64,000 nucleotides of DNA from assembly GCA_019022495.1 (NCBI GenBank), contig JAFEKR010000003.1, positions 372,001 through 436,000 on the forward strand, given 5' to 3'. The stretch's first letter is position 1. Each line of letters opens with the position of its first letter. This stretch comes from Epichloe hybrida (Eukaryota; Ascomycota; Sordariomycetes; Hypocreales; Clavicipitaceae). The position numbers and the translations under genes are program-made. This document shows positions 54,806-64,000 of this stretch, piece by piece. Under the pieces are notes generated by a model, which was not told the origin of the DNA, did no database searches, and saw only the letters and a list, made by a program, of their open reading frames with translations.

Positions 54806-57510
54806 TCACGTGCGGCTCGCCATGGCTTTTCGTATGCTTATCCAGTACGCTTGCGGCAAGACGTTGGCGCTTTCGGCCTCGGTGGGCATCCTTTCGCGAC
54901 ATTTGCTGACGACACTCTGAATAATCCTGCCGAGGAGGTCCTCGTCAATGGGGAGGGCCTTTTCGTTGAACTCGACAGGATACAAGAACGGGTCCGTGAC
55001 GTGAAGCAATTCTTCGCACGTAGGTCGCATGTGATGATCTCTGTTGAGACAGCGCCTCATGGTTCGTACGAGTGAAGGGGGGACAGCAACACCTCCCACA
55101 CCTCGGTTATTGAACTCGATTGTGTGATCCCAGTTGATGATGGCTTGGCATCGAGCCATCTGGTTGGCGATGTGTCCAAAGGGTGGGAGGCCGTAAACCA
55201 TCTGGTAGAGGATACAGCCGAGAGACCAAATATCACTAGGCTTGCCGAGCTTCACAAGCTTGGGACGGCCAGGCATGCGTCCCCCGCGAGGGTTGTTGGC
55301 ATCCATCAATGACTCAGGAGACATGTAGCTGGGGGTGCCAACCTGAGTTTCGCGATGGACATTGACGGTTTCATCGGTTTGGATAGCATTGGCAATACCA
55401 AAGTCGATCAACTTGAGGCGGCCTTGAACAAGCACAAAGTTGGCTGGCTTTAAATCAGAGTGGACAACATCGTACTGGTGTACTGACTGCAGGCATTCCA
55501 ACATTTCTTTCCAGTAGAAGCGCACAAATGCGGGGTCAAACTTGGCTGATTCGGGGTTTTGTCGAGATGTAAGAAGTTTGTTCAAGTCTAGCTCACCCAT
55601 CTCCATAAGCTACGACGGGGGGTTTTTTTTTTCTTTGATTAGTCAATGTAGGCCTGACGATGGGTAGTGGGCATGTCAAAACTTACTAAAGTAAGAACCT
55701 GCTTCTCCGAGTTCATCTCATGATCGTACAAGTCAATCACCCGGTCAACACCCTTGAGCCTTGCCAGGAGGTCGATCTCACCCCTGTAGCCTCTGATGGT
55801 GCCCTCATCGGCATTTTCCAGAGCCACTCGCTTCAGAGCAAACATTTTGCCGTTCTCGGCTGTGACTCGGTATACCTTGGCGCTGCCGCCTCTGCCGAGG
55901 CACTCCAGTCTGGTGTAGCATTTTCCGTTCACTCGGAGGACATTCCGGCGCTGCTTGGCCTGGGTAGTTGTGACTGCTCCGGCTGAAGATGTAGCAGCAT
56001 CCAGGACAGACATTTTTGGGGGAGGCGGCGGGGCGGCACGATGCGGCGTGTTGCTGACAATGGAAGCAAGAGGTTTTCGCTCCGGCGATGCGGGCTTGGC
56101 GCTATCAAGATCAACACTCAGAGGCCGAACTATGGGCTTGTTCTGTTCCGGTACGGCCTTGGCCGGTCTCTTGAAGGTGATGGGATATTCGTTTTCCTGG
56201 TCATGTGCTGAAGGTATCTCGATTCGTCTGGGAAGCATCTCTTCCGGTACTGTGATGTGATCGTCACGCCGAGCTTCAAACTGCTGCACACCGCGAGATG
56301 AGCGTCTGGAAGAGCCCAGATCGGCTATTTCCATACCCGGGGCATGTCTCCTATGCCCAGCTCTGGAGCCGCTGCCGCCAACAGGGCTGCCCGAGTTGAA
56401 CTGGTTGGCCTCGTGGTAGATTGACGACTCTGGAACCCCATCAGCCGCTTGGCTCTCAGCCTCATGGTGAGGTGCGGCTTGTTCTCCCTCGACGTTGGCC
56501 TCGCCCTCCTCGCTCTGACGTCGTCGACCTCTTCTCGCGGGCCCACTCAGGAAGCTTCCAGACAGCTTTCCGACTCGCTTTATACGCATCGAGCTTTGCA
56601 GATTGATGTCCTCGGGACGACTTCGCGTCGATGGATAACGAGACGCACTGCCGTGGCTGCCGGGATTGCGCACGGCGCTCTCAGGTGCTTCCGACTGGTC
56701 GTACTCTGCCTCCAGGTGCGATCGATCCGCCATGGACCTGTCCAGATTTGACCGACCCGATGAGGCGCCCGAGGATCCCAGCCGGTTTCGGCCGGCCGAG
56801 GATCCAGTGGCAATTCGCACAACTCTCTCAGCGTGAGATGGCGTGTTGACTTCCTGCTGTTGCTCCGGTTGGCGGCGAGGCTGTGCTTCCTGCTCTGTTG
56901 GCTTCTCATGGCTGCCAGTCCGGCCAGAGGAAGGAGGAGCAGAAGCCCGCTGTCCAGTGGAGCGAGACGTCGATGTCGAGCGTCTCTTGCCGGGTCCCAT
57001 CTGACTGAGGCTATTATGTGGGTTGCCGCCCAAACGAACCACCCGCTTCCTAACGGGGCTCGTCTCTTGACTATGGCTTACATTGGAGGCTTTGGCAGCT
57101 TTGTCATCGTTGGTTGGCTGCGCATTTTCCGAACGCAAATGTCGTCGATCCTGGGAAGTAGTTCCAACAGCTGACGAGTTGTTGTTCAACGCACTAGTTC
57201 GTCTTCGCGCCACAGGCGCTGATGGTGCCGCCTTCTCAGCAGCGCCTGGTGCGTCGTCTTGTAACAAGGCCTTGGTGAGCGCAGACAGCTTCATGGGCAG
57301 AGGAATCTCATCCTCTGAGCTGTCATCGTGATATTGCTGTTGTTGTTGATGTGGTGATTGGCTTGCTGGAGCGGTACCGGCAGCAGCGGCCGCCTGAAAT
57401 TCACACCTGCTTGCCATCTGCTGTGACGGCGGACGTCGAAGAGCCTGGCGTTGTGAGCTTCTGCGAACGGGACCGGCCATGGCCATTGGTGTGGGCGACG
57501 CAGTCGCCAT
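54806..57510 (-). CDS. MPS1: Dual-specificity kinase Mps1/TTK
   Basis: Spindle-assembly-checkpoint and spindle-pole duplication kinase. Exons 57510-55687 and 55609-54806 give 875 residues. The long N-terminal region (1-525) is Ser/Arg/Gln-rich and disordered, with several phospho-site-like patches. The kinase domain starts near CYTRLECLGRGGSAKVYRV (about 530) with FALKRVAL. VVHSDLKPANFVL, IDFGIANAIQ and GTPSYMSPE follow, with the MPS1-type activation segment VNVHRETQVGTP. The domain ends before CREEL-type residues of the C-terminus. The frame opens upstream to 57555 only through a TTG, so the ATG at 57510 is used. Confidence 0.93.
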
Positions 57511-58126
57511 TGGAGACGCGTAGCTGATGTATAACACGCGATTGTGTAGTCGCAAGCGTCGAGTAGGGGGAAAAGTAAAATGAATATGTGGCGAGTTTCT
57601 GGCTTGTGTTTCCGTGTCAGAGGATCACCATGACCCTGGTTGCTGTGTATCGCGAGAAATTCCTTCGCGTAGCTGATGCTTCCGTGTTGGTGTACTTGAA
57701 ATCGTCAAGGCAGGAGGACGAGCGGGAGGCATTGGATGCTGCATTATTTTGAGTGGGAGCGAGGGCAGCCAATGGAAGCGCGGCGGGTTGCCCCGGACAA
57801 CGAGTGGTGTTGGGTGGGGCCTAACAAAATAGGCAAGCTACGGAGTGCGGACTCGGGAGCATTGCTTGACAGATGATACGATACAGATGACCGAGTCGAA
57901 AGTCAAATGAGCTGGTTGTGGAAACCGAGAAGAAGCGATGTCGTGGTTTCCCGTCGCTCAGATCAAGCCATGTCGAATGGGCGTTGCACGTTCACATCAG
58001 GTTTTTCAGGTGCTTGAGGACGAGACGGCGAGACGGCGAGGTTTCTTTGCCCACTTGTCCACTTGTCTCGACTCGACTTCTCGTACCAGCACCAGCCAAT
58101 GCGATGCGCTTTCCCCTCTCCTAATC

Positions 58127-58164
58127 TCCCTGCTCCCTGCTCCCTGCTCCCTGCTCCCTGCTCC
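58127..58164. repeat. 7-bp tandem repeat (TCCCTGC)n
   Basis: About five and a half perfect units, 250-285 bp upstream of the PER1 ATG. Confidence 0.9.
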
Positions 58165-58350
58165 AGACTCCCGACTGAGCATCCAACAATCCAGGCATCG
58201 GCTTCACATTGACGACCAGAAGCTGGCCGTTTGCAATGCATGGCTTGAGACTTGTTGGATGACAATTCCATCTGCATAACCACAGTTCTGCCCTCTCCGC
58301 CGCTTTGCTCTTGTCCATTTGGCGCCAAACCCTCTCCGACTCTCCCCATC

Positions 58351-58390
58351 CCTCTTCCTCTTCTTCCTCTTCCTCTTCCTCTTCCTCTTC
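58351..58390. repeat. Pyrimidine hexanucleotide tract (CTTCCT)n
   Basis: Ends about 22 bp before the PER1 ATG. Pyrimidine tracts at this position are common at fungal transcription starts, so it is probably part of the core promoter or 5'UTR. Confidence 0.75.
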
Positions 58391-58412
58391 ACGTGTTCTA
58401 CATGCGTTTCTA

Positions 58413-59721
58413 ATGGCAGCGCACAAGGGGCAGCAGGCCTGGGGAGTCGCGGCTCTGCTCTTCCTGAGCCTCCTCTTGGTGCTGTTCTGCGGCGAGGCGC
58501 AAGCCTCGGCTGGGGATCGCTCGCCTGCATTTCGAGAATGTCTCGAGGTATGCCAAGTCGCTGCAGGACCCGGAACCTCGATTCTTCCATTCTTCATCCT
58601 AATACACCATCCGTGTGGCCCCCATGTCCAACGGCTAACGAACGTCATGGCAGGTCTGCAAGACCGAGAACTATGGCCCAGGCAAGCCGCATACCCCGAT
58701 TCGTGAGTCCATCGTCTCCGTCCACTCGCTCGCTCCACGGTGCGCCCGATGCTCCAACGTCAGGCACCGCGCAACAAGAAATGCACCTTGTATGAAGTGC
58801 CAAGAACTAACACCTTTTTCGCCCCCCCGGGCCCAGCTCTCCTCCGGCGTCTCCTCCTCTGGAACTGCGCCTCCGAGTGCGACTACACCTGCCAGCACAT
58901 CGTCACGGCGCAACGCGTGTCTGCCCACCACCCCATCGTTCAATTCCACGGAAAATGGCCCTTCCACCGCTTCCTCGGCATGCAAGAGCCCTTCAGTGTG
59001 CTCTTCTCGCTCGGCAACCTCTACGCCCACTACAACGGGCTCCAGAAGATCCGGGCCTGCCTTCCGCCCAATTACCCCCTGCGACCCTTCTACGTAGTCC
59101 TCGCGCACGTCGGCATCGCCAGCTGGATCTTCAGCGCCATCTTCCACACGCGTGACTTCCAGGCCACCGAGGAGTTGGACTACTTCGCTGCCGGCGCCAG
59201 CGTCCTCTACGGAATGTACTACACGCCTATTCGCATCTTCAGGCTAGATCGGCCGAGTCCTCGACGGAGGAGCGTCCTCAGGGCATGGACGCTACTGTGT
59301 GTCGTGCTCTACGTATGCCATGTGGCGTATCTGAAGGGCGTGAGGTGGGATTACACGTACAACATGGCGGCCAATGTCGTGGTTGGCATAGTGCAGAACA
59401 TGCTGTGGAGCTGGTTCAGCATCACGAGCTATCGAAAGTCGGGTAGCCTGTGGTCAATCGTGCCCGGTGTGGTGGTGGCTTGGGTCATGGTGGCCATGAG
59501 CATGGAGTTGTTCGACTTTGCCCCATGGTTGGGCTACATTGATGCTCACAGTTTGTGGCATCTCATGACTATCGGTCCTACTGTTCTATGGTACAAGTGA
59601 GTTGGCGCCTTACATGTCTGGCACCACGCCTTCTCTCACCCCGGCTGACGTCCATTGTTGCAGTTTCCTGCTCAGGGATGCAAAAGACGATATCGCCGGA
59701 ACCGAAAGACACAAATCATGA
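58413..59721 (+). CDS. PER1: Per1/PGAP3 family GPI-lipid remodelling protein
   Basis: ER multi-pass membrane protein (CREST family) that acts as GPI-phospholipase A2, removing the sn-2 acyl chain from GPI-anchored proteins. Four exons (58413-58547, 58654-58702, 58837-59596, 59664-59721) give 333 residues. A cleavable signal peptide (VAALLFLSLLLVLFCGEAQA) is followed by the luminal Cys motif FRECLEVC, LWNCASECDYTCQ. Then come QFHGKWPFHRFLGMQEPFSVLFSLGNLYAHY, several membrane spans, IFHTRDFQATEELDYFAAGASVLYGMYY with the conserved His/Asp cluster, and AHSLWHLMTIGPT. A short tail contributes FLLRDAKDDI. Confidence 0.95.
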
Positions 59722-60403
59722 TTCTGGCAGTGTGGCAGTGTGGCAGTGTGGCACGTTGTCGGCTTGATGAACATGACCTGATGGACAACTACCACACGAG
59801 CGAGCTGTAGACTGTGCCACCAGAAATTTCAAGCTTTTAAAAAAAGAACACAAAAAAAGAAACAAGAAACCCACAAAACAAGTTGCATACTTTTTTTTTT
59901 CAATTTCAACAATAACATTACAAGTATGTGTCGGCACAATAAATGCGCCACCAGAAAAGGTCCAAAAGTCAATCATCTGTCTAGTGCGCAAGCCGAGGTT
60001 ATTGCCCAAGCACTTCGCGGTCAAGCCAAGTTTTGAACGACGACAAGTCGCGCCCTCCCAGTCATATCCAACCAAGCGTGCCTCCACTCGCTGTCCCGTC
60101 ATCATCATCATCTCGTAGAAGATAGGAAAAGGGGGTATCGTGTCCACCTGTAACTGACCGCACGCTCGGCACAAGAGCGTATGGTGTCAGTGGTTGCTTT
60201 GTTAGCTTTGTGTCGTCGGCGAGTTATGCAGGCATGATGCCGCTGTCTTGCAAAATATTCATTACAAGTCTACGCAGGGCTTCAACTTTTTGTAGGCACG
60301 ACGACTCGCGTGTCTGCAAAGACTGGGAGAAATGATCTTTTTTTTTTTTTTTGGTCAAGTAAAAGATTCGGGGTCAAGTCGAGTTGCGTACGATGCAGAC
60401 GGA
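59722..60403. other. Convergent intergenic region, PER1 / bHLH
   Basis: About 0.7 kb of presumed 3'UTRs. A short GGCAGTGT repeat lies at about 59728-59751, and T- and A-tracts are present. No gene recognised. Confidence 0.55.
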
Positions 60404-61754
60404 TCAGGTGCTGAGAAGGTCGCGAACCGAAAGGCCGCGCGCGTTCAAGGTCGAATTGGTTCCTCGTCTGTCGCTGTTCAGCATCAACAGCGCGGCGGTG
60501 GCCTCTTGATCGACGTCAGACTGCGGGTTCAAGGCAGGGCTGGTGAGGGCTGAGCCCGACGCGCTGCTCTGGGCGTACATGGCGTGCCGCTGGGGTCCAA
60601 AGGCGGGTGAGGCTCCTGCTGAAGTGCTAAAGCTATAGTGTCGTTGATCCGTCGAAACAGACGAGTACGAGCGCTGACCAAGATCAGCGGGTTCGGCTCG
60701 CAAGTCTGGGGAGATGGACGGTCGGTGGAAGCGGCCCGGCTGCCCGGTGAAGAGAGGAGGCGACGCCGTATCTGAGTCGGACATGTCCACGTCTCCGGAC
60801 TGGTCCGTTGGGTCCGTTGGGTCCGTTGGGTCCGCACGGAATGTGGGATGGAAATCCCGGATCGAGGGCAACGAACTGTTGTTTTGCGTTGCTTCCTCCC
60901 GGTTCCGTTCTTCACCACGCTGCGCCTGGAGCTTTGACACACAATCCTCAAGATATCGCACATAGTCGATTGAGGCCTGGTGACAAGAAGTGTGTGCGCG
61001 CGTCAGCAAATGAAGGCATTGCGTGAGAAAGAGGCAATCGGCAACGAAAAGAAGGGTCTTGTCAAAACGGAAAGTTACCCACCTGGAGTATGGCAAGCTT
61101 GTGCATTTCACCGTTGCAAGCAGGTATCATGCTCTTGAGAAGAGCGAATTCTTCGTTCATTTTGCCACGCCGTCTCCTCTCGATAAGGCTGTGGGCAGTC
61201 TTTCTGGCGATTTTGCGTCCGGCGGCGCTGGTGGCGCTGGGCTGCTTCTTCTTCCCTCCCTGGGCTCCGCTTGCATCGCCGACGGTGTTGCTTCTGTTGG
61301 TAGCGGCACTCTTTGCCGTGCCGGCCGATGCCCTGGCCCCGGCTCTGCCAGAATCCTTGGCCGATGAGGACTCGACAGAGTCTTGCTGCGTTCGGGGCTT
61401 CATCTGGATGATCTTTCTAGATCTGGTGGGCGGGGGAGGAAGAGCAAAAGAAGGCTTGTCTTTGCCGTCATATCTGGTAGCAGATGATCGACGACGGGAT
61501 TTGACCGTCTCAGCCGCCTGCAATGGATACGCAGCTCGCGGGGATGAAGAAGAGTCTAGCGCGGGCGGATGATGGGACGCCGTGCTGGAGGACGTGGCGT
61601 GCTTTGAATCAGTAGGGGACATGCGCGACGCATCATGAATCGCGGGAGGCGGCAGTTCAAAGGCAATCTGGGTAAAAGAGAGATGTTGGGCGCCGTCTTT
61701 GCCTCGGATATCGGTGGACGAGCCGGGGGTTGGCGGAAGACTTGGTTGAGGCAT
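60404..61754 (-). CDS. bHLH transcription factor
   Basis: Predicted nuclear DNA-binding regulator of 414 residues. Exons 61754-61083 and 60976-60404. The bHLH spans about residues 185-245: basic region RKTAHSLIERRRRGKMNEEF (H-E-R arrangement as in E-box binders), then helix 1 FALLKSMIPAC. The loop continues to AILQ at the splice site, and helix 2 reads ASIDYVRYLEDCVSKLQ. Flanks are disordered and Ser/Pro-rich. A (Asp-Pro-Thr) array encoded by a 9-bp repeat and the acidic DVDMSDSD follow the domain. The C-terminus is SVRDLLST. Target genes and a yeast orthologue were not identified. Confidence 0.88.
60802..60834. repeat. 9-bp coding minisatellite in the bHLH gene
   Basis: Three to four units of GGTCCGTTG, encoding Asp-Pro-Thr repeats on the minus strand just after the bHLH domain. 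Confidence 0.9.
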
Positions 61755-62841
61755 GGCGGAGTCGCGTGAGCTCCCACTGTCAGCGATGGACCGATGGATA
61801 GACCGAGTGATGGTCCGATGGATGGACCGAGTGATGGAGTGATGGACCGAGTGATGGGATGGACGGCGGCGGCCAGCTAAAGCTCAAGCCAATATTATGC
61901 CATGGCACCCGGCGAGGTGTCAGTCTGCCCTGGCCCCTGGGAGATGGACGAGGTTGCTTATATGATGGGGGGAGTCGGAAGTAATAGCAAGGCGGACAGA
62001 GTGCGCATCGGCCTCGTGTGAATAAACTGTCGATCAAATGGGACCATGGCCAAGCTTGGGTGCAGGGTGCATCCCCAGGAAAGGCACTGATTCTTCTTCA
62101 TGTTCCCATTCCCCCAGATGCCCGCCTTGTCATATTACCGTAGTTCGTACCTTCCCCCCACGAGGAAAAGGCGGCGGCCATTGACCAAGCATCGTCGAGA
62201 AAATGGTCGCGTGCTCTCGGGGCTTAGGAAAGTGTCTGGGCCAATGAGGAAGCCGTTGTCGCCCATGTGCTTTCCGAATCAATCAGGACGGCCGGCTGTG
62301 ATACATGTACGTACATACTGACGTAGCCTTTGTGGCCGGGTTGCCGGGGTCATTGGTGCCTTGTCGGCTTGGCTTTGAACCGAGAGCACGTGCTCACGCT
62401 TATGGAGAAGCAGCAAAGGGTCGATGATACGACGCGACCAGAGTACATGTAGTACATGGGGAGCTGCAATGGAACAAGTATGTGGGCTACGAGCAAGCAT
62501 CAAATCCACCCGAGCACGCGACCAGACGCATAAAATCATGACGGCGCCCACATTACACATCGCGCGGGCGGGTGTTTGTCTCCAGGAATCCATTGAGCTG
62601 TAGAAGGAACAAACCCCGAGACAGATACCTAGCGTTGAGAAAAGCATGATACAAATTGTTCTCGTCACCTGCTACCGAGTCCCATTGGGAATACGTGTGT
62701 AACCAACCCATTGATTCATACGTCCCCTTCGAGGGAAATGTTTTTCGTAATGATGCTTAATCTTTCCAAAAAAAAAAAAAAAAAAAAAAAACCCCGCCCT
62801 TTTGTTGAGAGAAAACTTGAATGCATAATATCTCGATTCGA
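61755..62841. other. Intergenic region, bHLH promoter / P5CDH 3' side
   Basis: 1.1 kb. A GATGGACCGAGTGATGG array lies close to the bHLH start (61784-61860), and a 22-nt A-run lies at about 62768-62790. A 129-codon open frame on the minus strand (62668-62279) lacks an ATG at its start and coding character. Confidence 0.55.
61784..61860. repeat. Imperfect GATGGACCGAGTGATGG array
   Basis: Four or so degenerate units lie 30-105 bp upstream of the bHLH ATG, within the probable core promoter or 5'UTR. Confidence 0.8.

Positions 62842-64000
<1,159 letters not shown>

Larger units (their letters stand above)
57511..58412. other. Divergent intergenic region, MPS1 / PER1
   Basis: Includes a near copy of the recurrent 9-mer (TACGGAGTG, 57839-57847), a TCCCTGC repeat (58127-58164) and a (CTTCCT)n tract directly before PER1 (58351-58390). 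No gene. Confidence 0.55.

Noticed and set aside
62279..62668. 129-codon minus-strand frame with hydrophobic N-terminus, secreted-protein-like
   Set aside because: The frame starts at GTG, lies in the 3' flank of P5CDH, has no Cys pattern or family likeness and weak coding character.

Overview
This window is nuclear DNA of a filamentous ascomycete, most likely a Sordariomycete and probably Hypocreales. The evidence is the short introns (mostly 48-110 nt) with GT/GC..AG ends, moderately GC-rich coding sequence, divergent or convergent single-gene units without operons, pyrimidine tracts before start codons, and a gene set that is fungal throughout (6-phosphogluconate dehydrogenase, Nsa2, Acl4, Puf6, Gir2, Per1, a fungal tetraspanin). 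The order level is inference from gene content and style. I resolved 31 protein-coding genes and one intron-containing tRNA-Leu(CAA). Exon boundaries were worked out by hand and, for every complete gene, checked to sum to a whole number of codons. Spans run from start codon to stop codon and include introns.

Layout. 0.1-7.4 kb: 6-phosphogluconate dehydrogenase (-), an RBM42-like RRM protein (+), and an SLC35/TPT-family transporter (-). 9.1-15.2 kb: a GH15 glucoamylase/trehalase-like hydrolase (+), a HAD-family hydrolase (-), and TFIIF beta (-). 16.2-20.6 kb: elongin A (+), NEDD8/Rub1 (-), prohibitin-2 (-), and tRNA-Leu(CAA) (+). 20.8-31.4 kb: a 993-residue methyltransferase-domain protein (-), DENR/Tma22 (+), borealin/Nbl1 (-), Rpn10 (+), TRAPPC4/Trs23 (-), and Rpb4 (+). 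31.9-36.3 kb: a zinc alcohol dehydrogenase, a tetraspanin and a Cys-rich single-pass membrane protein (all -). 37.4-45.8 kb: Puf6 (-), Gir2/RWDD1 (+), Acl4 (-), riboflavin synthase (+), and Mus81 (-). 47.3-54.2 kb: phosphoacetylglucosamine mutase (+), PRMT1/Hmt1 (-), Nsa2 (-), and mitochondrial bL21m (+). 54.8-64 kb: Mps1 kinase (-), Per1 (+), a bHLH regulator (-), and the C-terminal part of delta-1-pyrroline-5-carboxylate dehydrogenase (-), which runs off the right edge.

Most genes are conserved housekeeping functions: RNA polymerase II transcription (Tfg2, Rpb4, elongin A), ribosome assembly and translation (Puf6, Gir2, Acl4, Nsa2, bL21m, DENR), ubiquitin/NEDD8/proteasome (Rub1, Rpn10, elongin A), mitosis (Nbl1, Mps1), and wall or GPI precursor metabolism (Agm1, Per1). 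They do not form a pathway cluster. I see no secondary-metabolite cluster, intact transposon, virus, CRISPR array or candidate new defence system.

The unusual signals are mostly gene architecture. Three of 51 inferred introns use GC-AG ends, and one of these appears to split an initiator ATG. There are many very small exons (2, 3, 11, 14, 14, 20, 20 and 24 nt). Two genes carry in-frame 9-bp coding minisatellites. The 9-mer TACTCCGTA recurs in intergenic DNA. One AT-rich patch looks like a RIP-degraded relic.
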